Source: CAZFAT01 sp964517075
Lineage (GTDB): Bacteria; Acidobacteriota; Vicinamibacteria; Vicinamibacterales; SCN-69-37
Direction of reading: 5' to 3'
Length of the DNA stretch: 8,395 nucleotides
Assembly (NCBI GenBank): GCA_964517075.1
Contig: CAZFAT010000279.1
Span: forward strand, 1 to 8,395
In this document: one piece after another, positions 1 through 6,947 of the stretch
Position numbering within the stretch: position 1 is the first letter of the stretch
Layout of the letters: each line of letters opens with the position of its first letter
Position numbers and translations under genes: made by a program
The notes under the pieces: generated by a model
Databases searched by the model: none
What the model saw: the letters and a program-made list of their open reading frames with translations, nothing else
What the model was told of the DNA's origin: nothing

Positions 1-81
1 CGATCAATAACCCCGATAGCCCAATCAATAACCCGATAGCCCAATCGCGATAGCCAATAGCCAATAACCGATAGCCAGATG
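1..81. repeat. Degenerate heptanucleotide tandem repeat array (runs off left edge)
   Basis: The stretch is built of 7-base units close to CCRATAR. From position 13 it reads CCGATAG (13-19), CCCAATC (20-26), a 6-base AATAAC (27-32), CCGATAG (33-39), CCCAATC (40-46), GCGATAG (47-53), CCAATAG (54-60), CCAATAA (61-67), CCGATAG (68-74) and a decayed CCAGATG (75-81). Bases 1-12 look like the end of another copy. The first part also shows a higher-order ~20-base period (13-32 matches 33-46). The A/T content is clearly above that of the surrounding genes. No open frame resembling the end of MreB is present. The function is unknown. Such arrays are usually intergenic and variable in length between strains. 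Confidence 0.8.
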
Positions 82-130
82 CAGGCCTCCTCTCCCCCTG
101 CCCTGCGGTCGATATACCCATTGGTCGAAC

Positions 131-145
131 GATCGATAATCGATC
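131..145. promoter_or_regulatory. Perfect 7+1+7 palindrome before mreC, overlapping a possible -10 box
   Basis: GATCGAT (131-137) and ATCGATC (139-145) are exact reverse complements around a single A, ending four bases before the mreC start codon. The hexamer GATAAT (135-140) within it matches five of six bases of a TATAAT -10 box. No convincing -35 hexamer lies 16-18 bases upstream. It could be an operator, a promoter core or a hairpin at the mRNA 5' end. The palindrome itself is seen directly; any regulatory role is inference. Confidence 0.35.
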
Positions 146-149
146 TCTG

Positions 150-962
150 ATGGTCCGCCGCCAACTGGCCTCGTTGCTCCTTCTGACCTGCCTGGGGCAC
201 GTGCTGCTGATTTCCGCCCAGGTGCAGTCGCAGAGCGGGCTGCCGGTGCTGGAAAGCGCGGCTTTCGGGGCGTTTTCCCGGATTCAGGGCCTGCTGGCGG
301 GGGGCGCCGACGCGGGGCAGGGCGTCTGGTCGCACTACTTTGCGCTGCGCGGCGCCGCGCGCGAGAACGAGGCCCTCCGGCAGCGGGTGCTCCAGCTCGA
401 GTGGGAGGTGCAGGAGCAGCGGGCGCTGGCCAACCAGGCTCGCGGGTTGGAGGATGCCCTGGGCCTCAAACAGCGGCAGCAGGCCCCGACGCTCGCCGCG
501 CGCGTCATCGCCGGCAATCCGTCGCCTGACGTCATGACCGTGACCATCGATCGCGGCGCGACGGATGGTATCGCGCCGGACATGGCGGTGATTGGCCCCG
601 GCGGGGTCGTCGGGCGCGTGATTGGCCCCGTGGCGCCGCGGGCGGCCCGGGTGCAGCTGCTCGTCGACCGCAACGCCGGCGTGGCGGTCACCTTCGAGCG
701 CAGCGGCGCCGGGGGCATGGTCTTCGGAGGCGCCGAGGCGCTGCCGCTCCGGGCCGAACTGTTTCCGCTCGCGGCGGAGATCCAGCCGGGTGAGCGTGTC
801 GAGTCGTCGGGACAGGATGGGATCTACCCGCCGGGGTTTCTGGTGGGCACGGTCGAACGCGTGTCGGGGACGGGCGCCGAACGCGAGGTCATCGTGAAGC
901 CGGCCGTGGACTTCTCCCATATTGGCGTGGTGCTGGTCGTCCTCGATACGGAGCGGCCGTGA
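150..962 (+). CDS. mreC: Rod shape-determining protein MreC
   Basis: MreC is a bitopic inner-membrane protein whose periplasmic part scaffolds the elongasome and activates PBP2/RodA. The 270-residue product has the family layout: a short basic N-terminus and one membrane helix (about residues 6-23), a coiled coil rich in Glu, Arg and Leu (about 61-106), and two beta-domains (about 115-268). Family-like signatures are VTIDRGATDGIAPDMAV (131-147), DRNAGVAV (173-180) and GQDGIYPPGFLVGTV (221-235). The length is normal. The ATG at 150 gives the expected N-terminus right before the membrane helix, yet no Shine-Dalgarno sequence precedes it. The message may be leaderless or start inside the upstream palindrome. 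The stop codon overlaps the mreD start (GTGA), which suggests translational coupling. Confidence 0.95.
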   Translation: MVRRQLASLLLLTCLGHVLLISAQVQSQSGLPVLESAAFGAFSRIQGLLAGGADAGQGVWSHYFALRGAARENEALRQRVLQLEWEVQEQRALANQARGLEDALGLKQRQQAPTLAARVIAGNPSPDVMTVTIDRGATDGIAPDMAVIGPGGVVGRVIGPVAPRAARVQLLVDRNAGVAVTFERSGAGGMVFGGAEALPLRAELFPLAAEIQPGERVESSGQDGIYPPGFLVGTVERVSGTGAEREVIVKPAVDFSHIGVVLVVLDTERP

Positions 963-1480
963 AGCCAGTCGCGGTCCTCGTGACCGTCCTCGTCAGCGTG
1001 ATGCTCCAGGCCATGCTGGCGCGCTACACGGTCGGTGGCGGCTGGGTCTTCGACCTCGTGCTCGTCGGCGTGGTGTTTGCCGGGCTGGAGTGGGGGCCGT
1101 TTGCCGGCATCCTGGGCGGCACGATTGGCGGGCTGCTGCAGGACACACTCGCGGGTGAGATCGTCGGGGTGGGCGGCCTGGCGAAAACCGTGACGGGGTT
1201 TGCCGCCGGGCTCATCGGGACCCAGTTCGTGCTGGCCCGCCCGCAGGCGCGTGTGCTCGTCGCGGCGGGCGCGACGATTGTCCACCGGATGATCATCCTC
1301 GGGTTGCACGCCTTGATCGACCAGCATTGGCCCGGCATCGCGTGGGGCGCTATTCTGGCGGAGACCGGCGTGAACACGGCGTGTGCGCTCGCCCTGTTCG
1401 CGGGCGCGAGCGCCATTCCCGGGTTCTTCTCCCGTCAGCGGATGAGCCGCCGGTCGAGCCTCAGCCGGCGGCAGTGGTAG
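959..1480 (+). CDS. mreD: Rod shape-determining protein MreD
   Basis: MreD is a polytopic inner-membrane partner of MreC in the lateral-wall synthesis complex. The 173-residue product is almost entirely hydrophobic, with about five or six membrane segments. It carries the conserved-looking stretch GGLLQDTLAGEIVGVGGLAK (57-76), typical of MreD loops with QD and a Gly-rich helix, and ends in a basic tail with several Arg (158-173). It starts with GTG at 959, overlapping the mreC stop by four bases, with GGAG (950-953) five bases upstream as the ribosome binding site. Sequence conservation in this family is low, so the call rests on size, hydrophobicity, the QD/Gly-rich motif and position between mreC and mrdA. 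Confidence 0.92.
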   Translation: MKPVAVLVTVLVSVMLQAMLARYTVGGGWVFDLVLVGVVFAGLEWGPFAGILGGTIGGLLQDTLAGEIVGVGGLAKTVTGFAAGLIGTQFVLARPQARVLVAAGATIVHRMIILGLHALIDQHWPGIAWGAILAETGVNTACALALFAGASAIPGFFSRQRMSRRSSLSRRQW

Positions 1481-1487
1481 AGCACGC

Positions 1488-3458
1488 ATGCTGACCTCCG
1501 ACGCGTTCAGGGATCGCCAGATGACCGAGCACCGGCTGCTCGGTCTGCGCGTGATCTTCACGGCGTGTTTCGCCGCGCTGGCCGTGGCCTTCTGGCTGCT
1601 GCAGGTCGTGCAGCACGCCAGGTACGAGGAGCTGGCCGCCAACAATCACCTCCGCACGATTCCCCTCCGGGCGCCGCGCGGCGTGATCTTCGACCGGTTC
1701 GGACGCATCCTCGTCGAAAACCGCTACTCGTTCACCATCGCCATCGTCCGCGAGCGGACGGCCCACCTCGACGAGACGATCAGCCGCATTGCCGCGCTGA
1801 CCGACGTCCCCGAGGCCAGGATCCGCGAGGCCGTGCAGAGCCGGATTCGCGAGCCGCGGTTCCGGCCGCTGCCCGTCATCGAGCACGCGACGTTTTCGCA
1901 GGCCGCGGCCGTCACGGCCCGCCGCCTCGAACTGCCGGAGGTGGTGGTGCAGCGGGTGCCCACGCGCCAGTATCCGGAAGGGTTTGCCGCGCATCTGTTC
2001 GGGTATGTCGGTGAGATCCAGGACACGCAGCTCGTAGCCCCCGACTTCGCCGAACTCGAGCCGGGCGCCATCATCGGACAGGCCGGCCTCGAGCGGGTAT
2101 ACAACGCGGACCTGATGGGCGTCGACGGCACCCGTTTCGTCGTCGTCAACAGCCGCGGGCGCGAAATCTCCGAGCTCGACAAGCAGGATCCGATTGAAGG
2201 GCACCGCGTGCAGGTCACGCTCGACTACGACCTGCAGACGGCGCTCGAGGAGGGCTTCCGGCAGGCGGGCTTCAACGGCGCCGCCGCCTTCCTGGCTCCT
2301 GCGTCGGGAGAAATCCTCGCGATGACGAGCCTGCCGGCCTACGATCCCAACGCATTCGCGACGGGGCTCGAGAGCGGGGAGTGGGCCAGACTGAGCAGCG
2401 ATCCGCTCCGGCCGATGAGCAATCGGCTCATCCAGGGGACCTACTTTCCGGGGTCCATCTTCAAGATCGTGATGGCGATTGCCGGGCTCGAGTCGGGCGT
2501 GGTCACGCCGTCGACGACGTTCTTCTGCCCGGGATACGGGACGTTCTACGGCCGCCGGTTCGCCTGCTGGCGGCGCGAGGGCCATGGCACGGTCGACCTG
2601 CGACGCGCCCTCGAGCAGTCGTGCAACGTGTTCTTCTACCACGTGGGCGATCGGCTGGGGATCGATCGCATCCACGAGTACGCGGCCAAGCTGGGTCTGG
2701 TTGGCAAGACCGGCATCGATCTCCCCAACGAGAACGACAGTCGCGTGCCCTCCACCGAGTGGAAGCGACGGACGTTCCACGAGCCTTGGTATCCAGGTGA
2801 GACGATCTCGGTGGCGATCGGGCAGGGCGACGTATCGGTGACGCCCATGGCGCTCGCGATTATGATGGCGACGGTGGCGAACGGCGGCACGCTCATCACG
2901 CCGCACCTGATGCGCGCGGTGGATCGCGCCGACGGCCGCGGCTGGCAGCCCGTGCCCACGCCCGCGCCGCGCGCGCGGCTGTCGCTCTCGGCTGACCACC
3001 TGCAGGCCGTGCGGGACGGGCTCTGGATGGTCGTCAACGGGGCCGGCACCGGCGGACGCGCCCGCATTCCCGGCCGCGACGTCTCCGGGAAGACCGGCAC
3101 CGCGCAGGTCATCAGTCTGCAGAACAAGAGCCTCGCGGCGGGCAAGATGGACGTGCGCGATCACGGGTGGTTCGTCTTCTTCGCGCCGCGCGACAAGCCG
3201 GAGATTGCCGGCGTCATCTTCGCCGAGCACGGCGAGCACGGGTCATCGGCGGCGCCCATTGCCAAACACGTGCTCGAAACCTATTTCGCCAAACGCGACG
3301 GCCTGCCGCTCCCGTCCCTGGTGCCGCCGGCCGGCTCGCAGGCGGTCCGCGCGCAGCCGGCCCCGCCCGTGCCGCCGTCTGACATCCCGCCGCCGGACAC
3401 GCCGGCGCCTGCCGAACCGCCGGCGCGGGTCCCGGCCGCGGCGGGGGTGGGCCGATGA
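1488..3458 (+). CDS. mrdA: Penicillin-binding protein 2 (elongasome peptidoglycan transpeptidase)
   Basis: This class B PBP cross-links new peptidoglycan during elongation, partnered with RodA. The 656-residue product has one N-terminal membrane helix (about 18-40), a PBP dimerisation/pedestal domain (about 60-230, with RGVIFDRFGRIL at 64-75) and a transpeptidase domain (about 250-600). The catalytic motifs are all present: SIFK (Ser323, Lys326), SCN (378-380) and KTG (535-537). Cys347, Cys360, His366 and Cys379 lie around the active site and may bind zinc, as reported for E. coli PBP2. After residue ~606 comes a Pro/Ala-rich tail of about 50 residues. The start is uncertain: ATG 1488 is 7 bases after mreD and has a weak ribosome site, while ATG 1521 (residue 12) has AGGGA (1509-1513) seven bases upstream. 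Either start keeps the membrane helix. Confidence 0.95.
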   Translation: MLTSDAFRDRQMTEHRLLGLRVIFTACFAALAVAFWLLQVVQHARYEELAANNHLRTIPLRAPRGVIFDRFGRILVENRYSFTIAIVRERTAHLDETISRIAALTDVPEARIREAVQSRIREPRFRPLPVIEHATFSQAAAVTARRLELPEVVVQRVPTRQYPEGFAAHLFGYVGEIQDTQLVAPDFAELEPGAIIGQAGLERVYNADLMGVDGTRFVVVNSRGREISELDKQDPIEGHRVQVTLDYDLQTALEEGFRQAGFNGAAAFLAPASGEILAMTSLPAYDPNAFATGLESGEWARLSSDPLRPMSNRLIQGTYFPGSIFKIVMAIAGLESGVVTPSTTFFCPGYGTFYGRRFACWRREGHGTVDLRRALEQSCNVFFYHVGDRLGIDRIHEYAAKLGLVGKTGIDLPNENDSRVPSTEWKRRTFHEPWYPGETISVAIGQGDVSVTPMALAIMMATVANGGTLITPHLMRAVDRADGRGWQPVPTPAPRARLSLSADHLQAVRDGLWMVVNGAGTGGRARIPGRDVSGKTGTAQVISLQNKSLAAGKMDVRDHGWFVFFAPRDKPEIAGVIFAEHGEHGSSAAPIAKHVLETYFAKRDGLPLPSLVPPAGSQAVRAQPAPPVPPSDIPPPDTPAPAEPPARVPAAAGVGR

Positions 3459-4558
3459 TCGTCGAGCGCCGGCTGCTTCCGCATCTCGACTGGCCGCTCA
3501 TCGGCGCCCTGGTCGCGCTCACCGTGATCGGCGCGGCGACGATCTACAGCGTCACCTGGGACCACGTGGCGGGGGAGCCGGGCCGCGAGTTCTACACGCA
3601 GCTCTACGCCCTGCCGGTGGCGTTCGCCGCGCTGGCGGCGTGTCTGCTGATCGACTACCGGAGCCTGGCGCAGCGTTCGCTCCTGCTGTACGGCGCGCTC
3701 GTGCTGGCGCTCCTGTATGTGGCGTTCTTCGGCACCGTCCGCGAGGGGGCCCGCCGCTGGATGCTGATTGGCGGCGTCAGCCTGCAGCCCTCCGAATTCG
3801 CGCGGCTCGTCCTGGCCCTCGTGCTGGCGGCGTACTTCGGCGACGCCCGGCGGAGCGCCCGGTCGGTTGGCGAGCTGGCGCTGGCCGGCGCCCTGATCGG
3901 GGTGCCGGCGTTCCTGATCCTGCAGCAGCCCGACCTCGGGACCGCGGCGACCATCGTGCCCGTCTTCGTGGGCGCGGCCTACCTCGCCGGCCTGCGGCTG
4001 CGTTGGGTGGCGGCCGCCGCGCTCATCCTCGTGCTCCTCTCGCCCCTCATTTACAACTACGGTCTCCAGGACTACCAGCGTGCGCGCATCGATACGTTCC
4101 TCGATCCGTCCCGCGACCCGCGTGGCGGCGGGTATCAGCAGATCCAGGCGAAGATCACCGTCGGGTCGGGCGGGTTCTACGGCAAGGGCTTTCTCGAGGG
4201 GACCCAGGGCGGCTACGGGTTCCTGCCGGTGGCCCACAACGATTTCGTGTTTTCAGTCCTGGCGGAGGAACACGGGTTTCTCGGGGTGCTCGTGGCGCTC
4301 AGCCTGTATCTGTTCGTCCTCGTGCGCAGCCTCGACGCCGCCAAGCTGGCGCGCGACCGGGTCGGCGCCCTGCTGGTCGTCGCCATCATTTCGGGATTCG
4401 CGTTCCAAGTGGTGTACAACATCACCATGTCGGCGGGCCTGGCCCCGGTCAAGGGGCTGACCCTGCCGCTCATGAGCTCCGGCGGCTCGTCGCTCGTGGC
4501 GACGCTGGCCGGATTCGGCCTCATCCTGAACGTGAGGATGCGGCGCTTCACGAATTAG
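3455..4558 (+). CDS. rodA: RodA, SEDS-family peptidoglycan glycosyltransferase
   Basis: RodA polymerises lipid II into glycan strands and works as a complex with PBP2 (the preceding gene). The 367-residue product has about ten membrane helices. SEDS signatures are present: GARRWM (98-103) and LQPSEFARL (110-118) with Glu114, QQPDLGTA (157-164), VAHNDFVFSVLAEEHGF (259-275) with Asp263, and PLMSSGGSS (338-346). Glu114 and Asp263 match the positions of functionally essential acidic residues known in RodA. The length matches the family. The ATG overlaps the mrdA stop codon (ATGA), and a G-rich ribosome site (GGGGGTGGG, 3443-3451) lies just upstream, so PBP2 and RodA are probably made in coupled amounts. 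It is called RodA rather than FtsW because of the operon context and the lack of a long cytoplasmic extension. Confidence 0.95.
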   Translation: MIVERRLLPHLDWPLIGALVALTVIGAATIYSVTWDHVAGEPGREFYTQLYALPVAFAALAACLLIDYRSLAQRSLLLYGALVLALLYVAFFGTVREGARRWMLIGGVSLQPSEFARLVLALVLAAYFGDARRSARSVGELALAGALIGVPAFLILQQPDLGTAATIVPVFVGAAYLAGLRLRWVAAAALILVLLSPLIYNYGLQDYQRARIDTFLDPSRDPRGGGYQQIQAKITVGSGGFYGKGFLEGTQGGYGFLPVAHNDFVFSVLAEEHGFLGVLVALSLYLFVLVRSLDAAKLARDRVGALLVVAIISGFAFQVVYNITMSAGLAPVKGLTLPLMSSGGSSLVATLAGFGLILNVRMRRFTN

Positions 4559-4768
4559 CCGACATGACGCTGGGCGTGATTTCCTGTCACACCCGACCTC
4601 ACGTCGGCTCTGACACGTGTTTGGGTCGTGACATCGCCATGATCACGCTGGTGCACACGCTGATGCTGTGGCTGCTGGGCCAGGGACGCCCGGTGGGCGT
4701 TGCCGCGCCCGGCCACGGCAGAGTGCGGCCGGCCGGCGCGATGCCCGCGACCCGTTGGAGTCACGGGA
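4559..4768 (+). promoter_or_regulatory. 210-base leader between rodA and rng with candidate RNA hairpins
   Basis: No credible gene lies here. Candidate structures are: (a) CCGAC (4593-4597) pairing with GTCGG (4603-4607), flanked by GTCA (4586-4589) and TGAC (4611-4614); (b) ACGCCC (4686-4691) with GGGCGT (4695-4700), 3-base loop; (c) GGGCG (4695-4699) with CGCCC (4706-4710), mutually exclusive with b; (d) CCCGT (4751-4755) with ACGGG (4763-4767), whose 7-base loop carries the GGAG ribosome site of rng. No U-tract terminator for the upstream operon and no convincing sigma-70 promoter are visible. High GC makes short stems common by chance, so regulation is a hypothesis. It is suggested by the known autoregulation of E. 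coli rne through its 5' leader. Confidence 0.35.
4757..4760 (+). promoter_or_regulatory. Ribosome binding site fixing the rng start at 4769
   Basis: GGAG lies eight bases before ATG 4769, ideal spacing. The frame is open further upstream to a TTG at 4700, but the extra 23 residues are Pro/Arg-rich and unlike RNase G N-termini. The product from 4769 begins MIKEMIISSTPHETRVA, the expected family start. The site sits in the loop of a 5-bp hairpin (4751-4767). Confidence 0.75.
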
Positions 4769-6412
4769 ATGATCAAGGAAATGATTATTTCCTCGACGCC
4801 GCACGAGACCCGTGTGGCGATCCTCGAGGACGATCAGGTCGTCGAAGTCTTCATCGAGCGGGAGTCCTCCCGCGGCGTCGTCGGCAATATCTACAAAGGC
4901 CGCGTGTCCAAGGTCCTGCCGGGCATGCAGTCGGCGTTCGTTGACCTCGGTCTCGAGCGCGACGCGTTTCTCTACGTTTCCGACGTCATCAGCCCCACCG
5001 AGGAGGCCCTCGAGGAGGACGAGGAGCCCGCCCGCGCCGCCGCCGATCCGTTCGAGGCCGACGCTGGAGCCCCGCCGGCCGAGGTCGAGCCGGCCGGCGA
5101 CAGCCCGGAGCGCCCGGAAAGCGCCCCCGGCGAGGCCGACTCCGGGGCCGCCGCGCCCGGCGACCGCCGCGCCCGGGAGCGGACGCCGCCCACGGCCAGG
5201 ATCGAAGACCTGCTGAAGGAAGGCCAGGAAGTCGTCGTCCAGGTCGTCAAGGAGCCGCTGGGCACCAAGGGCGCCCGCATCACCTCCCATCTCAGCCTGC
5301 CGGGCCGGTTCCTGGTCTACATGCCGACGGTGGATCACATCGGCGTGTCGAGAAAGATCGACTCGCGCGACGAGCGGCGCCGGCTCCGCACCATCATTCA
5401 GCGATTCCGCGACCAGTCGGGACTGCCGGGCGGCGTGATCATCCGCACCGCGGCCTCCGGCCGATCCGAAGAGGACATCGTCGCCGACCTGACCTACTTC
5501 CAGCAGGTCTGGACCGAACTGCACCGACGGCGCGAGTCCGAGCGCACGCCCGCGGTCCTGTTTCGCGAGGAGAGCCTCGTCACCAAACTCCTCCGGGACC
5601 TGCTGACCGAGCAGTTCCAGACGATCCGGCTCGACGACGAAACCGAGCACCGGCGGGTGGTGGCGTTCGTGCAGCGTGTCATGCCGGCGATGCTGTCGCG
5701 CGTGAAGCTCTACACGAAGGACTATCCGATCTTCGACGAGTACGGCGTCCAGAACGAGATCGACAAGGCCCTGCGCAGCAAGGTCTGGCTCAAGTCGGGC
5801 GGCTACATCGTGATCAACCAGACCGAGGCGCTCGTGGCGATCGACGTCAACACGGGCCGCTACGTCGGGAAGAAGTCCGCCGGCCGGCTCGAGGACACGA
5901 TCGTCAAGACGAACCTCGAAGCGGTGCGCGAGATCGTTCGGCAGGTCCGCCTGCGCGACCTCGGCGGCATCATCGTCCTCGACTTCATCGACATGGAGGA
6001 GAAGAAGAACCGCCAGAAGGTGGCGCAGGCCGTCGAGCAGGAGCTGCGCAAGGACCGCGCCCCGTCGAAGGCGGTGCAGGTGGCGGACTTCGGGCTGATC
6101 ATCATCACGCGCAAGCGCGTGAAGAGCAGTCTCGAGCGCATGCTCACCGAGCCGTGCCCGTACTGTTCCGGCACGGGCACGATCAAGACGAGCGCGACGA
6201 TCTGCTACGACATCCTCACCGAGGTCCGCAAGGTCAGCACCGAGCTCGACGGCTACAGCCTGGTGCTGCGGGTCAACCCGGAGATCGCCCGGGCCCTCAA
6301 GGACGAGAGCCGGGGCGTCTTCCGCGAGCTGGAAACCGCCGTCGGGCGCCCGGTCACCGTCCGCTCCGACGAACAGCTGCACCACGAGCAGTTTGACCTC
6401 ATGGCGATATAG
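4769..6412 (+). CDS. rng: Ribonuclease G/E family endoribonuclease
   Basis: This Mg-dependent, 5'-end-sensing endoribonuclease cuts A/U-rich single-stranded RNA in rRNA maturation and mRNA decay. The 547-residue product starts MIKEMIISSTPHETRVA. It has an S1 RNA-binding domain (about 36-175), a 5'-sensor region (GGVIIRTAASGRSEEDI, 221-237, with Arg226 and Thr227) and an RNase H-like/DNase I-like catalytic core. The catalytic aspartates are probably Asp359 (ALVAIDVNTGRY, 354-365) and Asp405 (IIVLDFIDM, 401-409). A zinc-link CPYC (463-466) and a small C-terminal domain follow. It lacks the long degradosome scaffold of RNase E. It is about 60 residues longer than E. coli RNase G because of an acidic, Pro/Ala/Glu-rich insertion (about 77-145) inside S1. 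It is a typical neighbour of mre genes. Rng and Rne cannot be separated with certainty here. Confidence 0.95.
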   Translation: MIKEMIISSTPHETRVAILEDDQVVEVFIERESSRGVVGNIYKGRVSKVLPGMQSAFVDLGLERDAFLYVSDVISPTEEALEEDEEPARAAADPFEADAGAPPAEVEPAGDSPERPESAPGEADSGAAAPGDRRARERTPPTARIEDLLKEGQEVVVQVVKEPLGTKGARITSHLSLPGRFLVYMPTVDHIGVSRKIDSRDERRRLRTIIQRFRDQSGLPGGVIIRTAASGRSEEDIVADLTYFQQVWTELHRRRESERTPAVLFREESLVTKLLRDLLTEQFQTIRLDDETEHRRVVAFVQRVMPAMLSRVKLYTKDYPIFDEYGVQNEIDKALRSKVWLKSGGYIVINQTEALVAIDVNTGRYVGKKSAGRLEDTIVKTNLEAVREIVRQVRLRDLGGIIVLDFIDMEEKKNRQKVAQAVEQELRKDRAPSKAVQVADFGLIIITRKRVKSSLERMLTEPCPYCSGTGTIKTSATICYDILTEVRKVSTELDGYSLVLRVNPEIARALKDESRGVFRELETAVGRPVTVRSDEQLHHEQFDLMAI

Positions 6413-6473
6413 CATGGCTGAAGGTGGGGCGTCCCGGGCGGCCGTGCTCCAGCCGCGACTGGCCTCCACGTGG

Positions 6474-6483
6474 GGAGGGAGGG
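6474..6483 (+). promoter_or_regulatory. Strong ribosome binding site deciding the start at 6492
   Basis: The run GGAGGGAGGG ends eight bases before ATG 6492. The same frame is open upstream to 6393, but that start would overlap the end of rng and bury the signal peptide behind 33 unrelated residues. A GTG at 6486 is too close to the G-rich run. The site therefore supports 6492. Confidence 0.8.
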
Positions 6484-6491
6484 CTGTGCAG

Positions 6492-6926
6492 ATGAGACCA
6501 GGATCAATCGTCGTAGCGGCAGTGCTGGCAGTCGGGATGGGCGCCTGGAGCGCGCCGGCGTTCGCGCAGGCCAGCGCGCAGAATCTGGGGACGGTGCGCC
6601 TGAGTCAGGCCGTGCAGGCGGACGGCAAGCCGCTGCCGGCCGGCACGTACACGGTCCGGCTGACCGGCGAGAACGGGACGCCGGTGGTGGGGCAGGGACC
6701 CACATCGGAACGCTGGGTGGAATTCATGCAGGGCGGGCAGGTGCGTGGTCGTGAGCTGGCGAGCGTCGTGTCGGCGGCCGACATCGCCGCGGTCAACGAG
6801 AACAAGACGCCCCCGCCGTCCGGGACGGCCCGCGTGCAGGCCCTTCGTGGCGGCGAGTACCTGCGCGTCTGGGTGAACAGCGGCGGCACCCACTATCTGG
6901 TGCACTTGTCGACGGCCGGGAAGTAA
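6492..6926 (+). CDS. Small exported protein of unknown function
   Basis: I do not recognise a named family. The 144-residue product has a classical signal peptide: Arg2, a hydrophobic core (about 6-19) and a likely signal peptidase I site after Ala-Phe-Ala (23-25). The mature part of about 119 residues has alternating short strands, for example LGTVRLSQAV (32-41), LPAGTYTVRLTG (48-59), RWVEFMQGGQV (74-84) and EYLRVWVNSGGTHYLVHLS (122-140). This suggests a small beta-sandwich in the periplasm or outside the cell. The LPAGTYTV motif recalls transthyretin-like or DUF2911-type exported proteins, but that is only a resemblance. There are no cysteines and no lipobox. It lies 79 bases after rng with no terminator between, so co-transcription is possible. 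A hairpin follows its stop codon. Confidence 0.8.
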   Translation: MRPGSIVVAAVLAVGMGAWSAPAFAQASAQNLGTVRLSQAVQADGKPLPAGTYTVRLTGENGTPVVGQGPTSERWVEFMQGGQVRGRELASVVSAADIAAVNENKTPPPSGTARVQALRGGEYLRVWVNSGGTHYLVHLSTAGK

Positions 6927-6947
6927 GCGCGCGTTGCAGCATCACCG

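Noticed and set aside
1..81. CRISPR array
   Set aside because: Units are only 7 bases (or ~20 as a composite) with no unique spacers of 30-40 bases between them.
1461..3239. 592-residue open frame on the minus strand opposite mrdA
   Set aside because: The plus strand carries all PBP2 motifs. The antisense product is Arg/His/Asp-rich without a fold signature and is a by-product of high GC.
4586..4614. Intrinsic terminator for the mre operon
   Set aside because: The stem is only 5 bp plus an offset 4-bp outer pairing, with no U-tract. It was kept only as a leader hairpin candidate.
4700..4768. N-terminal extension of RNase G from TTG 4700
   Set aside because: The extra residues are Pro/Arg-rich and atypical, and a well-spaced GGAG precedes ATG 4769.
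3205..4944. 579-residue plus-strand frame overlapping mrdA, rodA and rng
   Set aside because: It is Arg/Pro/Ala-rich and out of frame with three clear genes. The part over 4564-4768 (from ATG 4564) was considered as a small leader ORF but has no ribosome site and simply runs into rng out of frame.
4643..6469. 608-residue open frame on the minus strand opposite rng
   Set aside because: It mirrors the codon bias of rng in a GC-rich genome. Its product is a low-complexity mix of Asp, Arg, Leu and Val with no recognisable domain, while the plus strand encodes an intact RNase G with all motifs.
6471..6491. G-quadruplex at the ribosome site before the small exported protein
   Set aside because: Only three adjacent runs of three or more G are present; a fourth run is not near enough. 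It is better explained as a strong Shine-Dalgarno.
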